Origin: a virus
Length of the DNA: 41,454 nt
Virus record (IMG/VR): IMGVR_UViG_3300005289_000009
Location: 1-41,454 of that record
Reading direction: 5' to 3' (one strand)
The notes beneath the pieces are model-generated. The model searched no databases and had not been told where the DNA came from. It worked only from the letters and a program-made list of their open reading frames with translations. A program made the translations under genes and the position numbers. Within the stretch, counting starts at the first letter, position 1. The number at the start of each line of letters is the position of its first letter. Shown one piece after another: positions 16,160-24,254 of the stretch.

Positions 16160-16519
16160 TTACCAGCGACGCGCGACGCCTTTTGCGATCAGGTATTCGC
16201 CTGCATCCTGTCCCCTGACCGATAGCTTGGCGAGGGTGCGGCCGTAGCGATCCTTGCCGATGCGCTCAATCTGTACAGGGCCGGAGGCGAGAAGGGCGGC
16301 CAGACTGTTGCGGCTGCGTACTGCCAGGTCATAATCGCACCATCCGGCCGAGGCACGGCCTCGCCTGGCGCTGGAGGCGCAGCGCGGACTGCCCGGCAAT
16401 TCGGGCGCGTCGATGTTGGCGATGCGGATCCGCTCGCCTCCACAAGTCCGGATGGTATCGCCATCGTGAACGTTTGCGACACAGAGCGCAGCGGAAGCGA
16501 GAAGGGAGAGCATAGCCAT
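16160..16519 (-). CDS. Thermonuclease-family (SNase) protein, secreted, 119 aa
   Basis: A staphylococcal-nuclease fold with its catalytic residues: HDGDTIR near residue 20, then RIRIANIDAPEL (Arg, Asp and Glu of the active site) and KDRYGRTLAKL (second Arg). Residues 1-15 (MAMLSLLASAALCVA) look like a signal peptide, so it should act outside the cytoplasm. Thermonucleases cut DNA and RNA with calcium. Wedged between baseplate genes V and W, it may be carried in the virion or made late to degrade host or competitor DNA; that role is inferred. Confidence 0.82.
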   Translation of the reverse strand: MAMLSLLASAALCVANVHDGDTIRTCGGERIRIANIDAPELPGSPRCASSARRGRASAGWCDYDLAVRSRNSLAALLASGPVQIERIGKDRYGRTLAKLSVRGQDAGEYLIAKGVARRW

Positions 16520-16538
16520 GGCGACGGCGTAGCTGGCG

Positions 16539-17111
16539 TCAAGCGGGGGTGCCAGTCTGGGAAGAGCCGGACTGGACGTTTCCGTGCCGGTGCGTCTGCA
16601 GGCTGACACTGCCGGCCTTGATGTCACCGGTCGCATCCAACTTCCCGGCCAGAGTGACATCGCCCTCGATCTTCACCGGGCCGCGAAATACCATGCCGCC
16701 CGGAGCGTCGATCAACGCGGTGCCAGCGGCGGGCAGAATGGCCGTGAGCGCGTGGGCGGTAGGGTCGTAGCCGATCACGGCGCCGTCCTCGAACTCGACA
16801 AGCTCAGCCACCGTGCTGCCGGAAGCCGGAAACTCATCCGAATAGATGCCAACAAGTGCCACCGCCCCGGCGAGCTGGCCATCCGGGGCCAGGACCACCG
16901 CCTGTTCGCCCACGCTGGGTGGCGACCAGGCCCGCGTCTTGCCAGCGCGCATCGCAAGCCAGCGAATCGGCGGCGTCGTCGCCCCGCCGCCCTCGTCATC
17001 CGGGTCGCCATAGCGGACCGTGCAAGTGGCGGCCGCAAGATCGACCGTGGCAATGGTGCCGAGGCGGATCAGCTCCGACAGATCGGCGGGGATGTCTTCT
17101 TGTTGGCGCAT
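16539..17111 (-). CDS. V: Baseplate spike gpV, 190 aa
   Basis: Opens with LSELIRLGTIATVDLAAATCTVRYGD, the OB-fold start of gpV/gp5-type spikes, followed by WSPPSVGEQAVVLAPDGQL. The C-terminal third (GPVKIEGDVTLAGKLDATGD) is the repeating beta-helix, ending in THRHGN. That HxH pair matches the iron-binding tip of P2 gpV. It pierces the outer membrane. Confidence 0.93.
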   Translation of the reverse strand: MRQQEDIPADLSELIRLGTIATVDLAAATCTVRYGDPDDEGGGATTPPIRWLAMRAGKTRAWSPPSVGEQAVVLAPDGQLAGAVALVGIYSDEFPASGSTVAELVEFEDGAVIGYDPTAHALTAILPAAGTALIDAPGGMVFRGPVKIEGDVTLAGKLDATGDIKAGSVSLQTHRHGNVQSGSSQTGTPA

Positions 17112-17128
17112 GCGGGCAAAGTCCGACC

Positions 17129-18460
17129 TTATGGCAAGGCAAGCGCGAGCAGCATCGCGACCACGCGCTGTTTAATCCGCTGATAGCCGCGCCAGTTGGC
17201 GTGCAGGCCGTCATTGGTCAGTGCCTTGCCGGTGGAGCCGCCTGTACCGCCGCCTTCTACTTCCCACTTTCCAGAGTTGATACCGTTTTCCATAGCGGCC
17301 GCGATGTCTAGCACGGCGTCGACATCGGGAACCATCCGGGCGCGCAGAAGGTCGTTTACGCCAGTCCGGAGGCTGTTGTTCCCCGAAACTGTTTGGGTGG
17401 AGCCATCGGCTACGTCATATTCTGTTCCCGATGACAATCCCGAACTGGGGCACATCGTCGCCCAGAGGACTTTACGGCCCGAGGGTGCAAGCCATGTTTT
17501 ACCCAGCGCCGCCGCCGCCGTGATATCGGCCGAAAGTTGCGCCACAGTGCGGCTGTCGGCGATGTCGTTGATCGACCAGTTGCCCACCATGTGGCTGAAA
17601 TACGGCATAAGCGCCTGTCGCCGCGTGCTGTTCGGAAGCCACTGATATAGCTTCGCCGAAGGGCAACCGAGATTGAGGTAGGCGAAATGCTCGCCGATGC
17701 CCCGGCACAGTTCGCCCAGATTGCCGGTCGCGTCGAAAGTGTCGCCCACGCCCTGCACGCGACTATCGCCGAACGCGTAGAAGCTGGGGCGACGGGTCTG
17801 GCCCACGATCAGAACCGGATAGAGGTTGTTTGCGCTGGTCCCGCTCGCGATGGCGCCGCCCGTGGTCTTGTCACTGAACGCGGCAGGCGTGGCGCTTGCC
17901 TCGGCGATTTGGTTGATCGCCGCGCTGTTTGATGCCGTGTATTGGAAGAAAGGAATTTGCACCGTCGCTTCGGCGTGCCAGCGAAGCAGGAAGGCCGCGC
18001 CGCGCGGGATCGGCGTCGCCAGTTCCAGCGCGTCGGAAAGCGCACTGGTAACGCCGTTGGCAATCGCTCCAGTGTTGGCGGCGCCGGACCACGTGAAGGT
18101 CTGCCAATTACCGGTCGCTGGAGTGGCGGCAATCGGATACTGGATTGAGGCCGAAACCGTTAACGTACCGCCGCTGCCCTCCTCGTAAGGTGCATCGTTG
18201 CGGTGACGCCAGTTGGCATAGGCCACCTGAAGTTCAGAAATGTCTTCTTGGGCAACGTGGAAGGTCTGCCCGTTGCCGCTCCTGAACCCGGTCGCAATAT
18301 TGTTCGGGATCACAGACCGCGTTGCCACCTGGCCCAGATACTGGGGCAGGATCGGCAGGCTGGTCCCGCGCGCCCAGCGCGCCAGGGCTTCGCCGACAGC
18401 GCCGTCAAAAGCGTTCCGGTCCGCACCGGGCGCGATGTTATCGATCTGAACCTTAGCCAT
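17129..18460 (-). CDS. SGNH/GDSL hydrolase, probable virion esterase, 443 aa
   Basis: The first 200 residues look like a beta-rich virion attachment region. The hydrolase follows: block I FYAFGDSRVQG (catalytic Ser), an Asn-bearing block III near HMVGNWSINDI, and block V DGLHAN (Asp and His). Such enzymes remove acyl groups from surface polysaccharide. The two small genes just upstream encode a GTA-type spike base and a small partner, so I read the three as a receptor or capsule-processing spike. The protein could also attach to the baseplate, since V follows directly. Confidence 0.8.
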   Translation of the reverse strand: MAKVQIDNIAPGADRNAFDGAVGEALARWARGTSLPILPQYLGQVATRSVIPNNIATGFRSGNGQTFHVAQEDISELQVAYANWRHRNDAPYEEGSGGTLTVSASIQYPIAATPATGNWQTFTWSGAANTGAIANGVTSALSDALELATPIPRGAAFLLRWHAEATVQIPFFQYTASNSAAINQIAEASATPAAFSDKTTGGAIASGTSANNLYPVLIVGQTRRPSFYAFGDSRVQGVGDTFDATGNLGELCRGIGEHFAYLNLGCPSAKLYQWLPNSTRRQALMPYFSHMVGNWSINDIADSRTVAQLSADITAAAALGKTWLAPSGRKVLWATMCPSSGLSSGTEYDVADGSTQTVSGNNSLRTGVNDLLRARMVPDVDAVLDIAAAMENGINSGKWEVEGGGTGGSTGKALTNDGLHANWRGYQRIKQRVVAMLLALALP

Positions 18461-18676
18461 TTATCGCACTCCAAGAAAAACGCCCGAAGGCAGTATGAGG
18501 GAGGCGCCGGAAGGCAGGACCAGCGCTCCGTCGGGGACCGTTTCGCGAACAAGGCCCGCTGCAATCAGCGTCGCCAGCACGCCGGAAACTTCGGTAACGT
18601 TGGCCAGCGCAGTAGCGACCGCTTCGTCACTGGGGATGCCCGTGCCGCCGATGGCGCCGGAAAATCGCCGTGCCAT
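18461..18676 (-). CDS. Small hypothetical protein of the spike module, 71 aa
   Basis: Ser/Gly/Ala-rich with a hydrophobic helix-like centre (ATALANVTEVSGVLATLIAAGL) and a strand-rich tail (DGALVLPSGASLILPSGVFLGV). It lies between the spike base protein and the SGNH hydrolase, with gaps of a few bases, so it is presumably a structural partner. No family recognised. Confidence 0.65.
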   Translation of the reverse strand: MARRFSGAIGGTGIPSDEAVATALANVTEVSGVLATLIAAGLVRETVPDGALVLPSGASLILPSGVFLGVR

Positions 18677-18679
18677 GGG

Positions 18680-18946
18680 TCAGGCCTCCGCGATCAGATC
18701 GCTGGCCGTGGTGCCGGTTTCCCGGACAAACCTGGCTCGCACGTTGATATAGCTGGCGTCCGGGAGGTTGCGGTAGGTCACGTCCGCTTCACTATGGATC
18801 CCTCGCAGCGTCACATCACCGCCGGTGCCCACGTAGATGCCCTTGGGGATGATCGGGAGTTCATCGTTGTCGGATGGGACGATCGGGTAGGGCGCCCGCG
18901 ACGGATGGCCGAGGCTATCGGCGGAGGAGGCGAACTTGTCGGACAC
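18680..18946 (-). CDS. Spike base protein, RCAP_Rcc01079-like, 88 aa
   Basis: DSLGHPSRAPYPIVPSDNDE, then KGIYVGTGGDVTLRG and DVTYRNLPDASYINVRARFVRETGTTASDLI match the pattern of the small spike base proteins first seen in the Rhodobacter capsulatus gene transfer agent (Rcc01079), where head spikes bind the polysaccharide capsule. Its presence with an SGNH hydrolase suggests a capsule or O-antigen binding device. The virion location here (head or tail) is unknown. The family call rests on motif memory. Confidence 0.75.
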   Translation of the reverse strand: MSDKFASSADSLGHPSRAPYPIVPSDNDELPIIPKGIYVGTGGDVTLRGIHSEADVTYRNLPDASYINVRARFVRETGTTASDLIAEA

Positions 18947-18958
18947 GGCAGGTTCCTT

Positions 18959-19549
18959 TCAGGGGACGACGGTTGGCGCGGTGGCAGGAATGGCGAGGCC
19001 CCGCGATCTCAGCCCGGCGGCGAAGGCATGGGCGCCGGCGGCGTAGACCCAGGCGGCATCGCAGGCGTCGAGGTCGGATTCGCTTGTCGCCACGAGGGCG
19101 CCGGCGGCGGCGTCCGAAGAAATGGCGGGATCTCGATCGGCGGCGGCGGGGTCGAAAGACAGGATCGGCTGTCCCGCGTCCCGCAGGCGGTGAGCAGAGA
19201 CGTAAGCGCGCAGGCCAGCGTTATCCGATGACATGCGATCGACCAGCGTTTGGGCATCGCGGGAAGTTTCCTTTCCTTTGTCGAGCAATCGTGCGCGTTC
19301 GACCTTTGCCGCGTTGGCCTGACGTTTCCATTCGGCCATGGCGGCCTTGAAGTTGGCCTTTGTTTCACGGTGTGAGGCCTGTTCCAGTTCCGATCGGCGG
19401 TGCCATTGATCCGCGCGGCCTGTCTGCCACCAGGCGAAGGTCAGCGCGGCGGCGAAGGCAACCGGCCATGGATGACGCCCAACGAGTGCGACCGCGCCTG
19501 CCACAAGCTTCCTCGCGCTGCCGAGCAACGTGATGGCCGCCGTGATCAC
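18959..19549 (-). CDS. Rz: Rz-like inner-membrane spanin, 196 aa
   Basis: GTG start at 19549 overlaps the endolysin stop by GTGA. One N-terminal membrane helix (residues about 20-38, HPWPVAFAAALTFAWW) is followed by a long, charged, coiled-coil-like periplasmic region (SELEQASHRETKANFKAAMAEWKRQANAAKVERARLLDKGKE). This is the layout of Rz i-spanins, which fuse inner and outer membranes after wall degradation. An overlapping Rz1 lies inside it in another frame. Confidence 0.82.
   Translation of the reverse strand: MITAAITLLGSARKLVAGAVALVGRHPWPVAFAAALTFAWWQTGRADQWHRRSELEQASHRETKANFKAAMAEWKRQANAAKVERARLLDKGKETSRDAQTLVDRMSSDNAGLRAYVSAHRLRDAGQPILSFDPAAADRDPAISSDAAAGALVATSESDLDACDAAWVYAAGAHAFAAGLRSRGLAIPATAPTVVP
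19009..19257 (-). CDS. Rz1: Rz1-like outer-membrane lipoprotein spanin, 82 aa, embedded in Rz
   Basis: Entirely inside Rz in a different frame. The N-terminus has a short basic region and hydrophobic stretch ending in a lipobox (LACALTSLLTAC), so the mature protein would start at a lipidated cysteine. It is followed by proline-rich sequence (STPPPPIEIPPF, RTPPPAPS), the hallmark of Rz1 proteins. The start at 19257 is the nearest good ATG; others upstream are possible. Confidence 0.75.
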   Translation of the reverse strand: MPKRWSIACHRITLACALTSLLTACGTRDSRSCLSTPPPPIEIPPFLRTPPPAPSWRQANPTSTPAMPPGSTPPAPMPSPPG

Positions 19550-20136
19550 AGGCCGACGAGGCAGACCGCCTCTTCCCCCTTTCGCCGGGCAACCAGTCCA
19601 GGCAGCACCTTGCCGCCGGCCTGATTCCACCAGGTCAGCGCCGCGCATCCGCCAGCATAGTTACCCGCGTTGAAGCGGTTGCGCGCGGTGGAGCTGCAAT
19701 ATCTTCGCGCGCCAATGTTGTAGGCGAGCGAGGTCGCGGCAAAACGTGGCCCCTCGCGGCGCTTCTCGATCTTCGGATCGGCCGAAAGCGCGAGGCCCGG
19801 CGTGCAGGCCATCATTTCCCGGGCGTGCTTCACCAGCTCATCTTCGAGCATCTCCGCGCACTGGCCTTCTGTGAAGCTCTGCCCCGCCCGTAGGGGCTCG
19901 CCCTGATAGGTGGTGATGCCGTCGCAGGCTGTCGCGACGCCGACGACGTCGAGATAGACTTTCAGATACTGGCGACCGGAAATGTGCCGCACGCTCAGCT
20001 CGCCGGTCGGCGAGATAGTTGCCTCTACCTTGCGGCCGCTTTCCTCGGCGGGAATGAACGCGCCGAGCGCGGCTGCCACACTTATGCCGACGACGCTGGC
20101 GAGCGTGACCTTCTTTTTCGTTGCCGGCCTAGCCAT
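19546..20136 (-). CDS. SAR endolysin, GH24-like lysozyme, 196 aa
   Basis: Probable muramidase that lyses the host wall. An N-terminal helix of modest hydrophobicity (VTLASVVGISVAAALGAFIPAEE) suits a signal-arrest-release anchor, as in P21 R. The lysozyme core has YLDVVGVATACDGITT, giving the Asp and Thr of the GH24 triad. The usual catalytic Glu nine residues before the Asp is Gly here (ISGRQYLKVYLD). Six further cysteines may control activity. It overlaps the holin stop (20129) and the Rz start. Confidence 0.85.
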   Translation of the reverse strand: MARPATKKKVTLASVVGISVAAALGAFIPAEESGRKVEATISPTGELSVRHISGRQYLKVYLDVVGVATACDGITTYQGEPLRAGQSFTEGQCAEMLEDELVKHAREMMACTPGLALSADPKIEKRREGPRFAATSLAYNIGARRYCSSTARNRFNAGNYAGGCAALTWWNQAGGKVLPGLVARRKGEEAVCLVGL

Positions 20137-20368
20137 CGTCGCGGCTCCCTTTGCTGGTGATGCGGGCGCTGATAGCCGCCGCTGCGATGACCACGCCGAC
20201 AAGGGGGCGGGTCCAGTCGGGGAGTATGGCCATGACGTTCGTGAAGCCCTGGGGATCGCTGGCGGCCCAGCCACTGACGGCACCTGCAACGACCGCGAGG
20301 CGCACGCTCGACCAGCGCCAGCAGTGGCGCCACTCTGCGACCAGGCGCAGTTTGAGACGGTTCAGCAT
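20129..20368 (-). CDS. Putative holin, 79 aa, two membrane segments
   Basis: Two hydrophobic stretches (about residues 22-37 and 50-68: SVRLAVVAGAVSGWAA and TRPLVGVVIAAAAISARI) with a basic N-terminus and a charged tail, the size and shape of a pinholin or class II holin. GGAA lies upstream of ATG 20368. It is immediately upstream of the SAR endolysin and overlaps it by eight bases, which is the lysis-cassette position. Confidence 0.75.
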   Translation of the reverse strand: MLNRLKLRLVAEWRHCWRWSSVRLAVVAGAVSGWAASDPQGFTNVMAILPDWTRPLVGVVIAAAAISARITSKGSRDDG

Positions 20369-20562
20369 TCGTCCGATTTCCTTCGGTTGATGAACGCCTG
20401 CACGGTGTCGGTTTCGTAGATCCGGATGGCGGTCCAAAGGATGGTGAGTACGGAGGCGACGGCAGGCAGCACGCTGATCAAGCTCCCCAGCAAGGCGGTT
20501 ACGGAGAGTGCGTCGAACAGGTGCTTGATACCGTCCGGCAGGTGGTCGAGCGGCGACTTCAC
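20362..20562 (-). CDS. Small membrane protein of the lysis cassette, 66 aa
   Basis: A long hydrophobic region (residues about 17-48: FDALSVTALLGSLISVLPAVASVLTILWTA) could form two short helices, followed by a charged tail with NRRKSDEC. It overlaps the putative holin by seven bases, so it may be a second holin or an antiholin. No family assigned. Confidence 0.7.
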   Translation of the reverse strand: MKSPLDHLPDGIKHLFDALSVTALLGSLISVLPAVASVLTILWTAIRIYETDTVQAFINRRKSDEC

Positions 20563-20825
20563 GGGGCAGGCTCTTCGCCGGGGGCATCATCGATCGGGTC
20601 TGGCGCGGGCGGCGGGTTGGTGATGACGCCGAGGCCGATCTTGTGGGCGACACCAAGCGCAACCTCATCGACGCGCGCTTTCGTTGCGGTCTTGTCGTAG
20701 CTGCCATCGGTCTTGAGCACGGCGTTCACCGTGCGCTCGTGCGTCACATCCCCGCTGGTGAAGGTGACCGGCACAATGCGAGCGGTGCTGTCGTAGGCAC
20801 CGATCTTGAAGGTAAGGTCGGACAT
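20559..20825 (-). CDS. Hypothetical late protein, 88 aa
   Basis: Starts at ATG 20825 after GAAAGGAA. The sequence LTFKIGAYDSTARIVPVTFTSGDVTHERTVNAVL is strand-rich, and the C-terminus is acidic and proline-rich (PPPAPDPIDDAPGEEPAP). Located between the fibre-assembly gene and the lysis cassette. It is probably a small virion or fibre-related protein; no family recognised. Confidence 0.65.
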   Translation of the reverse strand: MSDLTFKIGAYDSTARIVPVTFTSGDVTHERTVNAVLKTDGSYDKTATKARVDEVALGVAHKIGLGVITNPPPAPDPIDDAPGEEPAP

Positions 20826-20836
20826 GCGAGTTCCTT

Positions 20837-21217
20837 TCAGAGGGGGGCTTGAGGCCAGGTAACGGCGGCCAGATCGGTGATGGTTTCGGGCAGATCGCGC
20901 AGCGCCTGGCGGTAGACACACCATGCTGTGCGCTGCGTGGCCGACATCGGCACGTCCGCCAATTGTGAGAAGTCCGAAGCAGCGAGGCGTCGATCGCGCT
21001 CGGCGCGTAGCAGCGCCAAGCCGTCGTTTCCCGATGGCGCGGGAGGATCGAGCGAGATGGGATTGCCGTTATCGTCCGCCGCAATGCATTGGCCCGCCTC
21101 CTGTGCACAGAGCAAGGCGCGGTAGCGTTCGGTGTCGATCGCCTTGGAATCGGCGGGAAAAGCGGCGTGCAGGTCGCTGTCGTAGAAGGCGACCGTCGTG
21201 GGACTGAAGTAAATCAT
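20837..21217 (-). CDS. G: Probable tail fibre assembly protein, 126 aa
   Basis: The C-terminal half has the WxxYRQALRDLPETI...AVTWPQAP pattern of tail fibre assembly proteins, preceded by LLRAERDRRLAASDFSQL as in the same group. It lies directly after the tail fibre gene, the place of P2 gene G. It is expected to help the fibre trimerise. The N-terminal 50 residues (YFSPTTVAFYDSDLHAAFP) are also typical. Confidence 0.8.
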   Translation of the reverse strand: MIYFSPTTVAFYDSDLHAAFPADSKAIDTERYRALLCAQEAGQCIAADDNGNPISLDPPAPSGNDGLALLRAERDRRLAASDFSQLADVPMSATQRTAWCVYRQALRDLPETITDLAAVTWPQAPL

Positions 21218-21220
21218 GGC

Positions 21221-24200
21221 TCAAACAGGTCCAACGGCGAAATAGCGACAACCAATGCTGGCCTGGTTGCAGCGGGCGGGAAATGAGGCTCCGGTGATGC
21301 CATTGCTCGACCAGGTGGAGATGTCGCTGGCGGTGGTCACGACGGCCATGGTGACGAGAGTGTAAGGCTCCTCCGAGAAGGCGATCGGGAACGTGACCGT
21401 GATCGCCTGGCCGGCTATCGCCGGTGATGTCCAGCGGCCCCATTGCAAGACCAGACCATTCGACAGGCGCATGTATCCGCTGGCTGACTTGCTTTCCGCG
21501 ATGATGCGCAGGTAATCGCTGCCTTGCAGGCCATCGAGCGTGTCAGCGTCCAGGCCGGAGCCAGATCCGTCATTGCCCGCGTCCCACACGACATTGCCCT
21601 GGCGGGAAATTGGCATAGCGATGTTGAACGGGCCGGTCTGGCTACCAACGCTCCACACCGCAGCATCGCCGCTTCCGGCGTTGCGATAGAGCGCGATGTT
21701 GCCATCTGCCTGGGCAGCGAGCCGCGCAATGACCGATGCAGTCGAATTGAGCGTGAAGGTGACGTTGCCGGAATAGTTTACATCGACCGCCCCGGTAATC
21801 GTGCCGCCAGCGCTATTGTAAGGCGTGTATCCCAGGCGCGCAGGAATGTTGGTGTAGAAACTGCCCTGCTGCCCATCGAGCAGATCGGCATCCAGACCCG
21901 ATCCAGCACCGTCATTGCCCGAGTGCCAGAGTTCGTGCGCAACAGCGCCCATCGACCACCCACCCACTTTCCAGCGGTTGTCCGTGTCGATACCGAAGTA
22001 AGCAGCGTAGGCGTTCGGACGTTCGAACGACATGATCGCAGGGCCGGTGCCGTTTCCGATTGCGTGAAGCGCCGAAAGCGAATTCGGGCGGGCCGCGATC
22101 GACGCGCTATCGGTGGTACGAAAATTGATCGTCGCGGTAACCGTGTCACCCGCACGATTGATGGGCGTGTATCCCAGGCGCGCAGGAATGTTGGTGTAGA
22201 AACTGCCCTGCTGCCCATCGAGCAGATCGGCATCCAGACCCGATCCAGCGCCGTCATTGCCCGCGTCCCAGACAGAATTGTTCTGCCGTGTGATTGGCAT
22301 GGAGATTTCGAACGGGCCGGCCTGACTTTTGACGCTCCACACCGCAGCGTCGTCAATCCCGCCGTTGCGATAAAGCACCACATTGCCATCGGCCTGGGCT
22401 ACTAATCGCGCTATAACAGCACCGCTGCTGTTCAACGACAGGCCAACATTGCCGGCATAGTCGAGCGCCAATGGACCTGACATGGTATCGCCGTCGCGTC
22501 TGACAGGCTGATAGCCCAAGCGCCCAACGATGTCGGAATAATAGCTGCCCTGCTGCCCGTCGAGCAGATCGGCATCCAGCCCGGAGCCGGCGCCATCGTT
22601 CCCGGCATGCCAGACCGTACTCGAATTGAATTGCATGGACGTGTCGGAAATCAAGAGCCGGGCGGCGCCGCCGACCATGAATGTGTGGCTGACGATCGCG
22701 CCGTTCGAGGTGCGAAAACCATAGCCCAGGCGTCCCGGCTCGCTGGCGATCCCTACAGCGCCGAACCAGTGATTGCCGTTGGCATCCGCCGCGAGGAAAG
22801 TGCGTGCATTGGTGTTCGTGAAACCGGGTACCGTGACAGGGCCGGTGAACGTGTCGCCAGCCTTGTTGGCCGGCGTGAAGCCGAGACGCGCAGGAATGTT
22901 GGTGTAATAGCTGCCCTGCTGCCCGTCGAGCAAATCGGCGTCCAGCCCGGAGCCGGCACCGTCATTGCCGGAGTGCCAAAGTTCGTGCGCCACAGCGCCC
23001 ATCGACCACCCGCCTACTTTCCAGCGGTTGTCCGTGTCGATGCCGAAGTAAGCAGCGTAGGCGTTCGGACGTTCGAACGACATGATCGCCGGGCCGTTGC
23101 CGTTTGCGATTGCGTGAAGCGCCGCGGGCGAATTCGGGCGGGCCGCGATCGACGCGCTATCGCCGGTACGAAAATTGATCGTCGCGGTAACCGTGTCGCC
23201 GGCGCGGTTGATGGGTGTGTATCCCAGGCGCGCGGGGATGCTCGTATAGTAGCTGCTGTCCTGCCCGTCGAGCAGATCGGCATCGAGGCCGGACCCGGCA
23301 CCGTCATTGCCGGAGTGCCAAAGTTCGTGCGCCACAGCGCCCATCGACCACCCGCCCACTTTCCAGCGGTTGTCCGTGTCGATACCGAAGTAAGCAGCGT
23401 AGGCGTTCGGACGTTCGAACGACATGATCGCCGGGCCGGTGCCGTTTCCGATTGCGTGAAGCGCCGCGAGCGAATTCGCGCGGGCCGCGATCGACGCGCT
23501 ATCGGTGGTGCGAAAAAAGATCGTCGCGGTAACCGTGTCACCCGCGCGGTTGATGGGTGTGTATCCCAGGCGCGCGGGGATATTCGTGTAGTAGCTGCCT
23601 TCCTGGCCGTCGAGCAGATCGGCGTCGAGGCCGGAACCGGCGCCGTCATTGCCCGGATGCCAGATCGCGCTATTGCCGGAGCCAAACCGCGCATCCAGTC
23701 GCGTCGACAAAGCATCAGCGAAGGCGCGAGGCGTCACGGCGCGCTGGGTATCGGTCCCGGTGTTCGTCTCGGCGCTTGTGGCAAGTTCGACCACGCCCTG
23801 TCGCGATACCGTCGCCGGAGGGTTGAGGAAATCCGTACCGCCGAACGTCAGCAGCGCCGCGCTGATGTCCGCAAAGACCGTGTCAACGGCCAGTGCGGCG
23901 AAGGACGTCGCTGTCTTGCTCAGGATGGGATCAGCCTGTCCATAAACGGCAAACAGTGTGCCGTCCTGCAGGTAAAGAGCAAAGGCGCGCAGGGTGTACG
24001 CATCAGCACTCTCATCAAGCACGCTGATGTGGATCATGTCATCGGCGACGACATCGCCGGACACCGCCCCGATTCGTTTAAACTCGTCAGGCAAGGCAGT
24101 CATGCCGACAGCCGGCGCAACAGCCGTTTGGGAGAAGCCGACCTGCGCGATGGTGACCGGAGCGGTTCCCGTGTTCGCGGCATTGACCAGCGCGGCACGG

Positions 24201-24232
24201 CCGGCGGTGGTCACAAGGATGTTCAGAGCCAT
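21221..24232 (-). CDS. H: Tail fibre protein gpH, 1003 aa, repeat-rich
   Basis: The N-terminal 180 residues (MALNILVTTAGRAALVNA onward) are the baseplate-attachment domain of P2 H-like fibres, including VSRQGVVELATSAETNTGTD. The shaft contains seven copies of a GNDGAGSGLDADLLDGQ segment and three nearly identical 114-residue modules ending in NRWKVGGWSMGAVAHELWH. Two further copies of a SGNVxLxLNSxxxVIARL block are present. The C-terminus (GYMRLSNGLVLQWGRW, then FAVGPV) is a typical receptor-binding tip. Start at ATG 24232; longer in-frame starts overlap the upstream gene. Confidence 0.92.
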   Translation of the reverse strand: MALNILVTTAGRAALVNAANTGTAPVTIAQVGFSQTAVAPAVGMTALPDEFKRIGAVSGDVVADDMIHISVLDESADAYTLRAFALYLQDGTLFAVYGQADPILSKTATSFAALAVDTVFADISAALLTFGGTDFLNPPATVSRQGVVELATSAETNTGTDTQRAVTPRAFADALSTRLDARFGSGNSAIWHPGNDGAGSGLDADLLDGQEGSYYTNIPARLGYTPINRAGDTVTATIFFRTTDSASIAARANSLAALHAIGNGTGPAIMSFERPNAYAAYFGIDTDNRWKVGGWSMGAVAHELWHSGNDGAGSGLDADLLDGQDSSYYTSIPARLGYTPINRAGDTVTATINFRTGDSASIAARPNSPAALHAIANGNGPAIMSFERPNAYAAYFGIDTDNRWKVGGWSMGAVAHELWHSGNDGAGSGLDADLLDGQQGSYYTNIPARLGFTPANKAGDTFTGPVTVPGFTNTNARTFLAADANGNHWFGAVGIASEPGRLGYGFRTSNGAIVSHTFMVGGAARLLISDTSMQFNSSTVWHAGNDGAGSGLDADLLDGQQGSYYSDIVGRLGYQPVRRDGDTMSGPLALDYAGNVGLSLNSSGAVIARLVAQADGNVVLYRNGGIDDAAVWSVKSQAGPFEISMPITRQNNSVWDAGNDGAGSGLDADLLDGQQGSFYTNIPARLGYTPINRAGDTVTATINFRTTDSASIAARPNSLSALHAIGNGTGPAIMSFERPNAYAAYFGIDTDNRWKVGGWSMGAVAHELWHSGNDGAGSGLDADLLDGQQGSFYTNIPARLGYTPYNSAGGTITGAVDVNYSGNVTFTLNSTASVIARLAAQADGNIALYRNAGSGDAAVWSVGSQTGPFNIAMPISRQGNVVWDAGNDGSGSGLDADTLDGLQGSDYLRIIAESKSASGYMRLSNGLVLQWGRWTSPAIAGQAITVTFPIAFSEEPYTLVTMAVVTTASDISTWSSNGITGASFPARCNQASIGCRYFAVGPV
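21838..22177. repeat. Fibre module repeat, copy A
   Basis: DNA copy of the 114-codon tail fibre module, highly similar to the segments beginning near 22888 and 23230. The copies are in the same frame. Confidence 0.75.
22888..23229. repeat. Fibre module repeat, copy B
   Basis: Second copy, 342 bp before copy C and 1050 bp after copy A, both multiples of three. GTTCGTGCGC marks equivalent points at 21931, 22981 and 23323. Confidence 0.75.
23230..23571. repeat. Fibre module repeat, copy C
   Basis: Third copy, tandem with copy B. Recombination between copies would shorten or lengthen the fibre by 114 residues without a frameshift. Confidence 0.75.
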
Positions 24233-24254
24233 GCGGCTGTCTCCGGATGGCGGC

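Noticed and set aside
21838-23571. CRISPR-like repeat array
   Set aside because: Repeats are long, in frame and coding; they belong to tail fibre modules.
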